DNA of 42,031 bases from Nitrosomonadales bacterium (GTDB lineage Bacteria; Pseudomonadota; Gammaproteobacteria; Burkholderiales; Gallionellaceae): NCBI GenBank assembly GCA_016218475.1, contig JACREB010000065.1, positions 1 to 42,031 of the forward strand, read 5' to 3'. The notes beneath the pieces are model-generated. The model did not search any database. It saw only the letters and a program-made list of their open reading frames with translations, and was not told the DNA's origin. Of this stretch, positions 15,984-28,141 are shown piece by piece. Position numbers and translations under genes: made by a program. Position 1 is the first letter of the stretch. Each line of letters opens with the position of its first letter.

Positions 15984-16299
15984 ACCCTGCCTCGCTCTCA
16001 CGAATCATGGCCTGCCTTCCCTTATCCACCAACGGCAAACCCAAAATCATACGTACCGGCTCCGGGGTGCAAATAAAAGTGGGGCTTCGTGAAAGAGTGT
16101 GGGTAAAAATGGCCATGTATTCGCTTGAAAGCATTATTGGAAGTGCATTTTCGTAGGGCGGGCTATGCCCGCCAGATAAAGCTGTCGGGCATAGCACGAC
16201 CTACGGATTATTGTCTCTTCAAAATGGAAATGGAATTACCCCCTCTCCGACCGTGTTTGAACTGGCTTCAGCCCGACATGTCGGATTAAAACCCACCCT
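15984..16299. other. Gene-free 316-bp convergent gap with a palindrome
   Basis: The stretch separates the convergent nitronate-monooxygenase-like and cytochrome genes. It holds the palindrome at 16152-16205 and, at about 16258-16292, half of the GTAGG-type repeat (CAGCCCGACATGTCGG). Nothing else is recognisable. Confidence 0.6.
16152..16205. repeat. CGTAGG palindrome
   Basis: The arms 16152-16171 and 16186-16205 pair at 17 of 20 positions with a 14-nt loop. The element belongs to the family at 584 and 3406. In this convergent gap it may serve as a bidirectional terminator, although no T-run follows. Confidence 0.7.
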
Positions 16300-16764
16300 T
16301 TAAAGGCTTGCCTTGATCTGCCACGCAGCATGGCAAGCCACACATTTCGCCAGCGTGTTGGAGGTCATTTTCAGCAGTTCCGGCACCGGTGTGCCGCTTT
16401 CTGCTGCCTTGGCGATGTCGTCCATGTCGCGGTGCAGGCTCAAGCCCAGTTGTTTGAACTCGATCGGCAGTTTTGTCATCAGCGTCGGGTTGGCATCCGT
16501 AGCGGCGGCCATGCCCGCGCTGCGGGCCGCGTTGGCGATAAGTTGCGCATTGCCCTGATTCACGCCCTCAAGTATCGCTTGCGTCGCGGCAAGCAGCCCG
16601 CGCATTTCCTTCATGACAAAGTCGCGCTCGCCGATTTGCAACACGACTGCGGTTCTTCCGTCGGTACCCGCAGCGGTGTTCCCGCGAATGAAGAACCAGA
16701 CAAATACGGCAATAGTGACAACCCAGAGCAGCAGGGCGATTTTGGTAAGCATGTTCGGTTTCAT
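16300..16764 (-). CDS. Small membrane-anchored c-type cytochrome with C-terminal haem motif
   Basis: The 154-residue protein starts with a membrane helix (residues about 9-27, ALLLWVVTIAVFVWFF). The rest is helical and ends with one haem-binding motif C141-VAC-H145, nine residues before the C-terminus. A C-terminal CxxCH on an about 125-residue helical domain is the cytochrome c' arrangement (four-helix bundle, haem near the end). It probably faces the periplasm and serves electron transfer or gas binding. The start at 16764 is preferred because it brings the helix to the N-terminus; the frame continues to 16839 without a family-like sequence. It lies downstream of gyrB on the same strand. 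Confidence 0.75.
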   Translation of the reverse strand: MKPNMLTKIALLLWVVTIAVFVWFFIRGNTAAGTDGRTAVVLQIGERDFVMKEMRGLLAATQAILEGVNQGNAQLIANAARSAGMAAATDANPTLMTKLPIEFKQLGLSLHRDMDDIAKAAESGTPVPELLKMTSNTLAKCVACHAAWQIKASL

Positions 16765-16839
16765 GTGGTGTGCTTTATCGGGTGATGGGGGCGCAAAATA
16801 GAGGGGGTTCGCCGCGTTGTCTGTGCTGAAAGCCCCCAT

Positions 16840-16863
16840 AGGGGCGCGATTTATCGCGCCCCT
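16840..16863 (-). terminator. Hairpin after gyrB
   Basis: AGGGGCGCGAT and ATCGCGCCCCT form a perfect 11-bp stem with a 2-nt spacer, 10 bp after the gyrB stop. There is no T-run on the far side, so it may be an attenuating or stabilising hairpin rather than a strong intrinsic terminator. Confidence 0.5.
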
Positions 16864-16872
16864 GCAATAAAA

Positions 16873-19287
<2,415 letters not shown>

Positions 19288-19434
19288 TTGTGGAATTTGC
19301 GCCCGCCGGATGGTTTGGCCTTGCCCGGTATGGTTTTTATTTATCGTTTGATTCTTCGCGGGCTGGTTTGGGTCATTGCGCGTTGTTTAAAATTATTCTC
19401 TTTAATCCCGGGTAATCCATTAGTGCCAAATACC

Positions 19435-19511
19435 TTTGTGGGAGCGGCTTCAGCCGCGATTGCCCTGTCATCCCCCGCACGATCTGTCGCGGCTGAAGCC
19501 GCTCCCACAAA
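19435..19511. repeat. 25-bp perfect inverted repeat (TGTGGGAGCGGCTTCAGCCG type)
   Basis: The arms 19435-19459 and 19487-19511 are exactly complementary over 25 bp with a 27-nt loop. The arm sequence resembles REP/BIME sequences widespread in gamma- and betaproteobacteria. It lies downstream of dnaN and could end its transcript. Confidence 0.85.
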
Positions 19512-19584
19512 AGCCATGCTGCAATTGGAGGGCGGGCGAATTTCTCTAATAATGGACTATTTGGGTTTAACCCTGATGATTTTC

Positions 19585-20691
19585 TTAAATGCGCATCGGC
19601 ATTACAACATAGCGGAATTCCTGGTTTTCCGATGTCGTTATCAGGATGCTGCTGTTCGGGTCGCCGAACGAGAAGGTGGCGGTGCTGCTGCTGATGTTAT
19701 TTAGCCCATCCATCAGGTAATTGACGTTAAAACCGATATCCAATGGCTCACCGTGGTAATCGGTCTCGATTTCCTCCTGTGCCTCTTCCTGCTCGCTGTT
19801 GCTGCTCAGGATGCTAAGGTTTTTTTCGGTAAGCACAAAACGAACACCGCGAAATTTTTCATTGGATAAAATTGCGACGCGCTGCAATGCCTGTTGCACC
19901 AATATCCGCTCCATATTGAGATGGTTGTCATATTTTGGTATGACGCGCTCATAGTCCGGAAATTTTCCTTCAATGATTTTAGTCGTCAATGTGATGCCGG
20001 AAAAAACGGCCTTGACTTGTTGCTGTGAAAATTCCAGGTCGACGCTTTCATCGTTATCTGCCAGCAGCTTGGATAATTCCACGACTGCTTTGCGCGGTAA
20101 AATAATTTCCTGTTTTTCATGGCTCCCTTCGATCGTTCCGGCGTTGTACGCCAGCCGGTGCCCATCGGTAGCCACTGCTTTGAGTTTGTTTCCCTCGACA
20201 ATCAACAAAACGCCGTTGAGATAATAGCGCACGTCTTGTTGTGCCATTGCGTATTGGACGGAAAGCAATAAGCTCTTCAGGTCTTTTTGCGCCAATGTTA
20301 TTTTTTTGGCATTTTCCAGCTGGTTGCTCAGTTTTGGAAAATCCATCGCGGGTAAGGTTTGCAGGCTGAAACGGCTCTTGCCCGATTTTATTTGCGCTTT
20401 ATTTTCTTTGGTTTCTATGGTGATTTTGCTTGGGTCGGGAAGAACACGCAGGATTTCCTGTAATTTTTTACCGCTGACTGTAATAGACGCGCCGGTTCCG
20501 TTGCCTGAGCCGGTATCAATGGTTGTCGTAATTTGTATTTCTAGGTCGGTCGCGGTGAAACGTATCTTGCCGTCCTGGTTTTCAATTAAAACATTCGATA
20601 GTATGGGAAGTGTTTGCTTTCTTTCCACAATACCTATAACTATTTGTAATGGTTTGAGTATGGTTTCTTTATCTGTTTGTTCAATAAACAT
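19585..20691 (-). CDS. dnaN: DNA polymerase III beta sliding clamp
   Basis: The 368-residue protein is full length for the clamp (E. coli 366). Typical blocks are LKPLQIVIGIVERKQTLPILSNVLI at the N-terminus, FSLQTLPAMDFP, VATDGHRLAY, and the C-terminal YVVMPMRI. It forms the ring that keeps polymerase III on DNA. It follows dnaA after 198 bp that may contain the replication origin. Confidence 0.98.
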   Translation of the reverse strand: MFIEQTDKETILKPLQIVIGIVERKQTLPILSNVLIENQDGKIRFTATDLEIQITTTIDTGSGNGTGASITVSGKKLQEILRVLPDPSKITIETKENKAQIKSGKSRFSLQTLPAMDFPKLSNQLENAKKITLAQKDLKSLLLSVQYAMAQQDVRYYLNGVLLIVEGNKLKAVATDGHRLAYNAGTIEGSHEKQEIILPRKAVVELSKLLADNDESVDLEFSQQQVKAVFSGITLTTKIIEGKFPDYERVIPKYDNHLNMERILVQQALQRVAILSNEKFRGVRFVLTEKNLSILSSNSEQEEAQEEIETDYHGEPLDIGFNVNYLMDGLNNISSSTATFSFGDPNSSILITTSENQEFRYVVMPMRI

Positions 20692-20889
20692 AATATAAAT
20701 CCTTAATAAGAACTAATAAACTTGACCCAATCGTGTTAACAACCTAAAAAATCTTTTTAATTCATTACGATACCAAACGCATAATCACAAAGGATTGCTG
20801 TTGGCAATCGATGGGGCAATGTGGACAACTTTCGCACCTGCGGAAAACATGCAAATTATCCACATTGTGCAGACATTAAATTCACAGCT
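20692..20889. other. oriC: Candidate oriC (dnaA-dnaN gap)
   Basis: The gap contains a perfect DnaA box TTATCCACA (20856-20864), a one-mismatch box TGTGGACAA (20820-20828, reverse), and an AT-rich run at about 20692-20760 rich in AATAA/TTAAT motifs that could unwind. The alternative location is the dnaA-rpmH gap, which has one perfect box. The call rests on box number and AT content only. Confidence 0.5.
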
Positions 20890-22248
20890 TTATCTTCGCA
20901 AAGTTTGAAGCAAAATTTTATAGTCGGCATCGATCGTTGTATCCGACGCTTTAAGGCCTGCTATCGTTTTACAGGCATGTATGACGGTAGAGTGATCCTT
21001 CCCGCCAAAAGCATTGCCGATTTCGGGCAGGCTCATGGTAGTCAATTCACGTGCGAGAGACATCGCTGTCTGTCGCGGCCGGGTCAGGTTCCGAGTTCTT
21101 TTTTTAGAGAGCAGGTCAGCCATTTTGATATGGTAATAGTCGGCAACAGTTTTTTGTATGTTATCGATGGATATCTGCCTGCTTTGTGCAATCAGTATGT
21201 CTTTTAAAGCTTCTTTTGCTGTTTCAACGGAAATGGTGCGGCAATGAAATTTGACATAGGCTTCGACGCGCTTCAGCGCCCCCTCCAGTTCCCGTATATT
21301 TGAATTGACGTGCTTTGCAATAAAGAAAGCCACGGCTTCGTCGAGCATGTAACCGCTCAGGCTGGCTTTTTTCAGCAGGATGGCAACGCGCATTTCCAGC
21401 TCCGGCGGTTCGATGGCGACAGTAAGCCCCCACCCAAAGCGCGAAACCAGGCGACTATCAAGCCCGGCAATTTCTTTCGGGAAGGTATCGCTGGTCATTA
21501 TAACTTGCTTATGCGAGTCGATTAGTGTGTTGAACGCATAAAAGAATTCTTCCTGGGTTTTATTTTTACCGGCAAAAAACTGGATATCGTCGATCAGCAG
21601 GATGTCGAGCGAGTGGTAATATTGCTTGAACTCCTCGAATTTGTTGGACTGGTAAGCGCGCACGACATCTGAAACGTATCGTTCGGCGTGCATATAGCAA
21701 ATTTTCATCTGTGGGCTGTTTGCCTTGATTTGATTGCCAATTGCCTGAATTAAATGGGTTTTCCCTAAACCGACTCCGCCATAAATAAAAAGTGGGTTGT
21801 AGGAGGCGCCCGGCAATTCGGCGACTTGCGTGGCGGCGGCAAAAGCGAGCTGGTTGGCTTTGCCGATCACAAAGCTGTCGAAAGTCAGGTTGGGGTTGAT
21901 TTTTCCATAGCTGCGGAACGAAGTCTCGACTTTAGGTTTGTTAGACGGAGGGGGCGGGGTCGTGATTTTTTTTGGGGCCGTCTCGCTTGGACTATCCTCG
22001 GCATCAGTTTCCAGAACACGAAATTCAAAGGGCGGAATGCGCGAGTAGGCCAAGCCTGCCTGGCGGCTGATTTCCGGTAAAAATCTTTCTTGGACAAGCT
22101 TTAAAGTAAAGCTGTTTGGCGCGGTAAGCACCAGCGCCCCCCCCTCTTTTTTGAGAAGCAATGGTTTTATCCACGAATTGAATTGTTGCGGCGGCAGGCT
22201 CTTTTCAAACGAGCGGAGGCATGAGTCCCAAAAAGAAATGTCCTGCAT
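20890..22248 (-). CDS. dnaA: Chromosomal replication initiator DnaA
   Basis: The 452-residue protein shows all four DnaA domains: an N-terminal oligomerisation domain (SFWDSCLRSFEKSLPPQQFNSWI), a proline-rich linker near residues 85-105, an AAA+ domain with Walker A GGVGLGKTH (about 155) and Walker B LLIDDIQF, and the C-terminal DNA-binding signature RPRQTAMSLARELT...GGKDHSTVIHAC. It recognises DnaA boxes in oriC and starts replication. It is divergent from rpmH. Confidence 0.98.
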   Translation of the reverse strand: MQDISFWDSCLRSFEKSLPPQQFNSWIKPLLLKKEGGALVLTAPNSFTLKLVQERFLPEISRQAGLAYSRIPPFEFRVLETDAEDSPSETAPKKITTPPPPSNKPKVETSFRSYGKINPNLTFDSFVIGKANQLAFAAATQVAELPGASYNPLFIYGGVGLGKTHLIQAIGNQIKANSPQMKICYMHAERYVSDVVRAYQSNKFEEFKQYYHSLDILLIDDIQFFAGKNKTQEEFFYAFNTLIDSHKQVIMTSDTFPKEIAGLDSRLVSRFGWGLTVAIEPPELEMRVAILLKKASLSGYMLDEAVAFFIAKHVNSNIRELEGALKRVEAYVKFHCRTISVETAKEALKDILIAQSRQISIDNIQKTVADYYHIKMADLLSKKRTRNLTRPRQTAMSLARELTTMSLPEIGNAFGGKDHSTVIHACKTIAGLKASDTTIDADYKILLQTLRR

Positions 22249-22317
22249 GATTGCGTGGGAATGGGGATGGGTTCTTCGGTAATGAAAGTTGTGGCATTCT
22301 ACAGGGCAAGCTGAAAC

Positions 22318-22326
22318 TTATCCACA
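22318..22326 (+). promoter_or_regulatory. DnaA box in the dnaA-rpmH gap
   Basis: TTATCCACA is a perfect consensus DnaA box. It lies between the divergent dnaA and rpmH starts and may autoregulate dnaA or belong to the origin. Confidence 0.75.
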
Positions 22327-22346
22327 AGCAAAAAAGTAAAATATGC

Positions 22347-22375
22347 TTGACAGGTGTGCCCGAAGGCTTTGTAAT
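22347..22375 (+). promoter_or_regulatory. sigma70-type promoter of rpmH
   Basis: TTGACA (22347-22352), a 17-bp spacer and TGTAAT (22370-22375) form a strong promoter. It would start transcription about 25 bp before the rpmH start codon and drive rpmH-rnpA-yidD-yidC and perhaps further genes. Confidence 0.8.
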
Positions 22376-22405
22376 GCCGCGTTTTACGATTTACCCGGGA
22401 AAAAC

Positions 22406-22540
22406 ATGAAACGTACATATCAACCATCCGTAGTTAAGAGGAAGCGCACCCACGGTTTTTTGGTGCGCATGAAGACACGCGGTGGCCGCGCTGTTATCAA
22501 TGCGCGCCGCGCAAAGGGCCGTGCCAGGCTCGCGGTTTAA
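22406..22540 (+). CDS. rpmH: 50S ribosomal protein L34
   Basis: The 44-residue protein [20 protein letters not shown]... is full-length, highly basic L34. The start at 22406 matches all known L34 proteins; the open frame before it runs through the promoter. It precedes rnpA as in nearly all bacteria. Confidence 0.98.
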   Translation: MKRTYQPSVVKRKRTHGFLVRMKTRGGRAVINARRAKGRARLAV

Positions 22541-22907
22541 TATACCGGCCCCGCAGCCCGGCCTATCGGCCAAATTCACCGCCGCGCACCGCTTGTTGCG
22601 CGAAAATGGTTTTGATCGGGCTGTCCGGGCCAAAAGCATATCTGACAGCCACTTCAAAATTTTCTTTGTGGGCAACGGAAAAAAAAATGCCAGGCTAGGA
22701 ATAATTGTGGGTAAAAAAACGCTATCCGGCGCAGTCGACCGAAACCGCGCAAAAAGAATCATCAGGGAGGCGTTTCGTCAACACGGCATCAAACTGCTCA
22801 AACTTGATATAGTTGTGATGTTGAGGCGCGCAGATCCGCCGGGCGCGCAAGCCGGAAATTTGAAAACGCTGTTTAGCCAGGTAGAAAACAGATGCGCAGA
22901 ATTGTGA
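22521..22907 (+). CDS. rnpA: Ribonuclease P protein component
   Basis: The protein subunit of RNase P supports the catalytic RNA in tRNA 5' maturation. The signature [15 protein letters not shown] (RNR box) and [13 protein letters not shown] are present, along with [13 protein letters not shown] at the start of the fold. The start is uncertain: GTG 22521, ATG 22500 and GTG 22482 all overlap the end of rpmH, and none has a convincing ribosome binding site at normal distance. With 22521 the protein has 128 residues, within the family range. Its 3' end overlaps yidD by 16 bp. Confidence 0.9.
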   Translation: MPGSRFNIPAPQPGLSAKFTAAHRLLRENGFDRAVRAKSISDSHFKIFFVGNGKKNARLGIIVGKKTLSGAVDRNRAKRIIREAFRQHGIKLLKLDIVVMLRRADPPGAQAGNLKTLFSQVENRCAEL

Positions 22908-23101
22908 TCAAGCTGATACATGGCTATCAATATCTGATCAGTCCACTCAAACCGCCAGCGTGCCGATTTACACCCACCTGCTCATACTATACCTGCGACG
23001 CACTGGCGAAACACGGTGTAATAAGGGGAGGGTGGCTCGGCATTAAACGGTTGCTGCGTTGCAATCCCTGGAACCCCGGCGGATACGACCCCGCACCATA
23101 A
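22892..23101 (+). CDS. yidD: Membrane protein insertion efficiency factor YidD
   Basis: The 69-residue protein has the YidD pattern [23 protein letters not shown]...[21 protein letters not shown]. It is a small peripheral inner-membrane protein that supports YidC-dependent insertion. It overlaps rnpA and ends 16 bp before yidC. Confidence 0.95.
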   Translation: MRRIVIKLIHGYQYLISPLKPPACRFTPTCSYYTCDALAKHGVIRGGWLGIKRLLRCNPWNPGGYDPAP

Positions 23102-23117
23102 AACATCAGGTTCGATC

Positions 23118-24791
23118 ATGGATTTGCAAAGACTTTTTTTGTTCTTGATTTTTGCGTTTTCTCTGGGTTTGGTTTGGGATGGCTGGCAACGCCACCAGCA
23201 CCCCGAGCGATATACCCAGCAAAGCGCGCCAACAAAAGAAGCGTCACCAGCGGCTTTGGCGCAGCCGCCCGCAACTTTTGTTCCGGTCGCCCAGCCTTCT
23301 GCCGCAACCGCACCGGTCGTTGTTGTCCAGCAGCCTGCCCGGCAAGCCGCCGGAAAAACAATCCATGTCAAGACCGATATTCTTGAGGCCGAAATCAGCA
23401 CCCTGGGCGGGGACATCAGCCGGCTGGCGCTGTTGAAGCACCCTGACGCGCTGGACAAAAACAAGCCCCTGGTGCTTTTTCATCGCGGTGCCGGGACACA
23501 CAATTATGCCGCGCAGAGCGGCTTGCTCGGAGATGGGCTGCCCAACCACACCAATACGTTTATTCCGGAACAAGACCAGTATGTGCTTTCCGGGAATGCC
23601 GAACAGGTGCTGGTGCGGCTGAAAGCCGAGGGCAAATTCGCGCTAAAGGCAACCAAGGTAATCACCTTCCATAAAGGAAGCTACCTGATCGGTGTCGGCT
23701 ATGAGCTGGAGAATGGCGGGCAACAACCGGTAGCGGCAAACAGTTACTACCAACTGGTTCGCGATAGCGCCGCGCTGGCGGGCAGCACCGCGTTTTTACC
23801 TACCTATGTCGGCGCTGCGGTCTATACCGACAAGGAGAAATTTCAAAAGGTGGAGTTTCCGGAAATAGAAAAGGGCAAAGCGAACTACCCCAAACAGGCC
23901 GAAGACGGCTGGATCGGGATATTGCAACACTATTTTGTTGCGGCCTGGCTGCCCGGGGAAAAGGCAAATCGCGAATATTTCACGCGCAAACTGGACGGCG
24001 ATTTATATTCGGTGGGGGTGATCTTGCCGGCGCAAGCCGTAAATCCCGGCCAGAAAGCGCTGGTGGGCAGCACACTTTATGTCGGTCCCGCCCGGACCGA
24101 CCTGGACAAAATCGCCCCAGGATTGGGGCTGACGGTTGATTACGGCTGGCTGACCGTCCTTTCTGCTCCGCTGTTCTGGGTCATGGCGCTGTTTTTTGAC
24201 TGGACGCACAACTGGGGCGTCGCCATCATTCTGCTGACCGTCCTGATCAAGCTGTTGTTTTTCCCGCTGTCTGCTGCAAGCTACCGCTCCATGGCAAAGA
24301 TGCGCGTGGTTGCGCCCAAGCTGGAAAAAATAAAACAGCAATGCGGCAGCGACCGGGAAAAGCTGAACAAGGCCATGATGGAGCTGTACAAAACCGAGAA
24401 GATCAACCCGCTGGGCGGATGCTTGCCGGTGGTGGTGCAAATCCCGGTTTTTATCGCCTTGTACTGGGCTATCCTGGCGAGCGTAGAGTTGCGTTACGCG
24501 CCATTCTTCGGCTGGATAACCGACTTGTCGGCCGCCGATCCGTATTACATTCTGCCGCTGGTGATGGGGGTCAGCATGGTTATCCAGATGCGCCTCAATC
24601 CGAAACCGCCGGATCCCATCCAGGCCAGGGTCATGCAAATCATGCCGATCGCCTTCAGCATCATTTTCTTCTTCTTCCCCGCCGGGTTGGTGTTGTACTC
24701 CATCGTGAACAACATCCTTTCCATCGGCCAGCAGTGGTACATCACCCGGGCTGCCGAGGATGAAAGCAAAGCTGCCGCAACCAAACGCTGA
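23118..24791 (+). CDS. yidC: Membrane protein insertase YidC
   Basis: YidC inserts and folds inner-membrane proteins, including ATP synthase subunits. The 557 residues contain an N-terminal membrane anchor (LQRLFLFLIFAFSLGLVW), an Ala/Gln/Pro-rich linker, a large periplasmic domain, and the conserved membrane core from about residue 345 (WVMALFFDWTHNWGVAIILLTVLIKLLFFPLS, with the functional arginine region, and NPLGGCLPVVVQIPVFIALYW). Its 3' end overlaps mnmE by 32 bp in another frame, suggesting translational coupling. Confidence 0.97.
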   Translation: MDLQRLFLFLIFAFSLGLVWDGWQRHQHPERYTQQSAPTKEASPAALAQPPATFVPVAQPSAATAPVVVVQQPARQAAGKTIHVKTDILEAEISTLGGDISRLALLKHPDALDKNKPLVLFHRGAGTHNYAAQSGLLGDGLPNHTNTFIPEQDQYVLSGNAEQVLVRLKAEGKFALKATKVITFHKGSYLIGVGYELENGGQQPVAANSYYQLVRDSAALAGSTAFLPTYVGAAVYTDKEKFQKVEFPEIEKGKANYPKQAEDGWIGILQHYFVAAWLPGEKANREYFTRKLDGDLYSVGVILPAQAVNPGQKALVGSTLYVGPARTDLDKIAPGLGLTVDYGWLTVLSAPLFWVMALFFDWTHNWGVAIILLTVLIKLLFFPLSAASYRSMAKMRVVAPKLEKIKQQCGSDREKLNKAMMELYKTEKINPLGGCLPVVVQIPVFIALYWAILASVELRYAPFFGWITDLSAADPYYILPLVMGVSMVIQMRLNPKPPDPIQARVMQIMPIAFSIIFFFFPAGLVLYSIVNNILSIGQQWYITRAAEDESKAAATKR

Positions 24792-26127
24792 CGCCATCGC
24801 CGCTATTGCCACCGCGCAGGGGCGCGGCGGGATCGGGGTGGTCAGGGTGTCCGGGCGGCACATCGAAACCCTGATATGCGGAATATTGGCCAAGCTGCCT
24901 GTCGCGCGGCATGCCACACTCAGCAATTTCATGGACGAAAACGGCGGCATCCTGGATCAGGGTGTCGCCCTGTTTTTTCCCGCACCGCATTCGTTTACCG
25001 GTGAAGACGTGCTCGAGCTGCAAGGGCACGGCGGCCCCGCCGTGTTGCAACTGGTGCTGCGGCGCTGCCTCGATCTGGGTGCGCGCCTGGCACAGCCCGG
25101 CGAATTCACGCGCCGTGCCTTTTTGAACGGCAAACTCGACCTGGCACAGGCAGAAAGCGTTGCCGACCTGATCGAGGCCAATACCACCGAAGCCGCGCGC
25201 AGCGCGATGCGCTCCCTGCGCGGGGAGTTTTCAGCCGCCATCCGCGGCATGGTCGATGAATTGGTCCATCTGCGCATGTTGGTCGAGGCGATGCTGGATT
25301 TTCCGGAAGACGAGGTGGGCAGCGTCGATCTGGAGCGTCGCGATGCCTTGCTGAATACTGTCCGGTCGCGCTTGCAGCATACGCTGGATACTGCCAAGCA
25401 GGGCAGCCTGCTGCGCGAAGGCGCGCATGTGGTCATTGCCGGGCAGCCGAATGTCGGCAAATCCAGCCTGCTGAACCGCCTGGCCGGTGAGGAGGTGGCG
25501 CTGGTCAGCAACATTCCCGGCACCACCCGCGATGTGATCCGCCAGGCGATCCATATCTGCGGGGTTCCGTTGTACATCATGGATACCGCAGGGTTGCGCG
25601 ACCCCGACGACGCGGTGGAGAGCATGGGTATCGCGCGCGCCCATCAGACCATGCACCGCGCCGACCTGATCCTGTTGCTGCTGGATGCGAGCAAAGGGTT
25701 GACGGCGCAGGATGAGGCGATTCTTTCCGGTTTGCCCGCAGACATTCCGAGACTGCTGGTATTCAACAAGACCGACCTGCTGGATAGGGACGCTGTTGTG
25801 TTTGACAACGCGCCGCTTGCCGGGGCCGCGTTTGTCGGCGTATCCGCCAAAACGGGCGCCGGGATAGAGGAGCTGTGCGGCAAGTTGCTGGAAGCGGTGG
25901 GTTGGCGCGACCAGGAAAGCGGCGCCTTCATGGCGCGGGAGCGGCATTTGCGCGCCTTGAGGTTGGCGCAAACCCATCTCGCCCAGGCGCAAACAGTGCT
26001 GGACAGGGCGGAGTTGTTCGCCGAGGAGTTGCGCATGGCGCAACGCGCGCTGAACGAAATCACCGGTGAATTCACCCCGGACGACCTGCTCGGTGAGATT
26101 TTCAGCAGATTTTGCATCGGAAAATAG
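24760..26127 (+). CDS. mnmE: tRNA modification GTPase MnmE
   Basis: With MnmG, MnmE installs the carboxymethylaminomethyl group on U34 of certain tRNAs. The 455-residue protein has the N-terminal folate-binding domain ([18 protein letters not shown]), a central helical region, the GTPase domain with P-loop GQPNVGKSS (about residue 229), DTAGLRD and NKTD, and the invariant C-terminal CIGK. The start lies inside yidC. A parS site follows 7 bp after its stop codon, before mnmG. Confidence 0.97.
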   Translation: MKAKLPQPNADAIAAIATAQGRGGIGVVRVSGRHIETLICGILAKLPVARHATLSNFMDENGGILDQGVALFFPAPHSFTGEDVLELQGHGGPAVLQLVLRRCLDLGARLAQPGEFTRRAFLNGKLDLAQAESVADLIEANTTEAARSAMRSLRGEFSAAIRGMVDELVHLRMLVEAMLDFPEDEVGSVDLERRDALLNTVRSRLQHTLDTAKQGSLLREGAHVVIAGQPNVGKSSLLNRLAGEEVALVSNIPGTTRDVIRQAIHICGVPLYIMDTAGLRDPDDAVESMGIARAHQTMHRADLILLLLDASKGLTAQDEAILSGLPADIPRLLVFNKTDLLDRDAVVFDNAPLAGAAFVGVSAKTGAGIEELCGKLLEAVGWRDQESGAFMARERHLRALRLAQTHLAQAQTVLDRAELFAEELRMAQRALNEITGEFTPDDLLGEIFSRFCIGK

Positions 26128-26134
26128 TTTGCAT

Positions 26135-26150
26135 TGTTCCACGTGGAACA
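26135..26150. promoter_or_regulatory. parS site, variant
   Basis: TGTTCCACGTGGAACA is a perfect 16-bp palindrome that differs from the canonical parS at two symmetrical positions. Such symmetric variants are common among chromosomal parS sites near gidA/mnmG. Confidence 0.9.
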
Positions 26151-26224
26151 ATTTGTTGGTCAAGGTGTTTGGGATTGTAGATGCGCTGTTGTATGATGCG
26201 CGTCCTTTCCAAAATAGTTGTAAC

Positions 26225-28141
26225 ATGAATTTTTCTGGCAGTTTCGATGTGATCGTGGTGGGCGGCGGCCATGCCGGCACGGAGGCCGCCTTGGCCAGCG
26301 CGCGCGCGGGCTGCAAGACTTTGCTGCTCAGCCACAACATCGAGACGCTCGGGCAGATGTCCTGCAATCCCTCGATCGGCGGGATCGGCAAGGGGCATCT
26401 GGTCAAGGAGGTGGATGCGCTCGGCGGCGCGATGGCGGCGGCCACCGACGAGAGCGGCATCCAGTTCCGCATCCTGAATTCCAGCAAGGGTCCGGCAGTG
26501 CGCGCGACGCGCGCGCAGGCCGACCGCATCCTTTACAAGCAGGCGATCCGCTCAAGACTGGAAAGCCAGCCCAACCTGTGGTTGTTTCAGCAGGCCGTGG
26601 ACGATCTGCTGGTCGGGTCATCCACCGCTGGGCAGGATCGGGTGAGCGGGGTGGTCACGCAACTGGGCTTGCGCTTCGGCGCGAAAACCGTGGTGCTGAC
26701 GGCGGGCACCTTCCTGTCCGGGCTGATCCACGTCGGGCAGGCCAATTACCCTGCCGGGCGTGCCGGCGACCCGCCTTCCATCAGCCTGGCGCGCCGCTTG
26801 CGCGAACTGAACCTGTCGGCGGGACGGCTGAAGACCGGCACACCGCCGCGTATCGACGGGCGCAGCATCGATTATTCGGTGATGCGGGAGCAGCCGGGCG
26901 ACGACCCGGTGCCGGTATTCTCGTTCATGGGCAATGCCGCGCAGCACCCACGGCAGATGCCGTGCTGGATCACAGAGACCAACCCGCGCACCCACGATAT
27001 CATCCGTGGCGGGCTGGATCGCTCGCCGCTGTTCACCGGGGTGATCGAAGGGATCGGGCCGCGCTATTGCCCGTCCATCGAGGACAAGATCACGCGCTTT
27101 GCCGATAAATCCTCGCACCAGATTTTCCTCGAACCGGAAGGGTTGACCACCCACGAGGTGTACCCGAACGGCATATCCACCAGCCTGCCGTTCGACGTGC
27201 AACTGGCCTTGGTGCGCTCGATCAAGGGGCTGGAGAACGCGCATATCCTGCGCCCCGGCTATGCGATCGAATACGATTACTTCGACCCGCGCGGGCTGAA
27301 AAGCTCGCTGGAAACCAAAGCGATCCACGGGTTGTTTTTTGCCGGGCAGATCAACGGCACGACCGGTTATGAAGAGGCCGCCGCACAGGGCCTGCTGGCC
27401 GGGCTGAATGCGGCGCTGCAAGCCACCGGGCGGGAAGCCTGGTGCCCGCGCCGCGACGAGGCCTATCTGGGCGTGATGGTGGATGACCTGATTACGCGCG
27501 GCGTTTCCGAGCCGTATCGCATGTTCACCAGCCGCGCGGAATACCGCTTGCAATTGCGCGAGGATAACGCGGATCTGAGATTGACCGAGATCGGTTGCAA
27601 GCTGGGTATCGTGGACGAGGTGCGCTGGCAGGCCTTCGAGCAGAAGCGCGAGGCCATCGCGCGCGAACAGGAACGGCTGCGCAATACCTGGGTGAATCCG
27701 CGCAACCTGCCTGAAGTGGACGCGATGCGCGTGCTGGGCAAGCCGGTCGAGCGCGAATACTCGTTGCACGAACTGTTGCGTCGCCCGGATGTGAATTATG
27801 CCAGCCTGCTGACCTTGCCCGGCGCGGGCACAGGGGTGGTCGATGAAAAGGTCGCCGAGCAGGTGGAAACGCAGGCAAAATATCACGGCTATATCGAGCG
27901 GCAGCGCGACGAGATCGGGCGCAACGAACAATATGAAACGCTGGGGTTGCTGGAAGACCTGGATTATCGCGAGGTGCGCGGGCTGTCCGTCGAGGTGCAG
28001 CAAAAGCTCAATCAGTACAAACCTGAAACGGTCGGGCAGGCGGCGCGCATTTCCGGGATCACCCCGGCGGCGATTTCCTTGTTGCTGGTGCATATCAAGC
28101 GCGGTTTTCGCGATGGGCAGCAAGTGCAAAAATGCGCATGA
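26225..28141 (+). CDS. mnmG: tRNA U34 modification FAD enzyme MnmG (GidA)
   Basis: The 638-residue flavoprotein is the partner of MnmE. It shows the FAD-binding [14 protein letters not shown] (residues about 9-22), [24 protein letters not shown], and [16 protein letters not shown]. The start at 26225 is fixed by family alignment; the open frame extends back to 26066 through parS and is not coding there. Its stop overlaps the start of rsmG. Confidence 0.97.
   Translation: MNFSGSFDVIVVGGGHAGTEAALASARAGCKTLLLSHNIETLGQMSCNPSIGGIGKGHLVKEVDALGGAMAAATDESGIQFRILNSSKGPAVRATRAQADRILYKQAIRSRLESQPNLWLFQQAVDDLLVGSSTAGQDRVSGVVTQLGLRFGAKTVVLTAGTFLSGLIHVGQANYPAGRAGDPPSISLARRLRELNLSAGRLKTGTPPRIDGRSIDYSVMREQPGDDPVPVFSFMGNAAQHPRQMPCWITETNPRTHDIIRGGLDRSPLFTGVIEGIGPRYCPSIEDKITRFADKSSHQIFLEPEGLTTHEVYPNGISTSLPFDVQLALVRSIKGLENAHILRPGYAIEYDYFDPRGLKSSLETKAIHGLFFAGQINGTTGYEEAAAQGLLAGLNAALQATGREAWCPRRDEAYLGVMVDDLITRGVSEPYRMFTSRAEYRLQLREDNADLRLTEIGCKLGIVDEVRWQAFEQKREAIAREQERLRNTWVNPRNLPEVDAMRVLGKPVEREYSLHELLRRPDVNYASLLTLPGAGTGVVDEKVAEQVETQAKYHGYIERQRDEIGRNEQYETLGLLEDLDYREVRGLSVEVQQKLNQYKPETVGQAARISGITPAAISLLLVHIKRGFRDGQQVQKCA

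Noticed and set aside
26066-26224. Upstream extension of mnmG
   Set aside because: It overlaps the end of mnmE and runs through the parS site; MnmG proteins begin at the FAD-binding strand.
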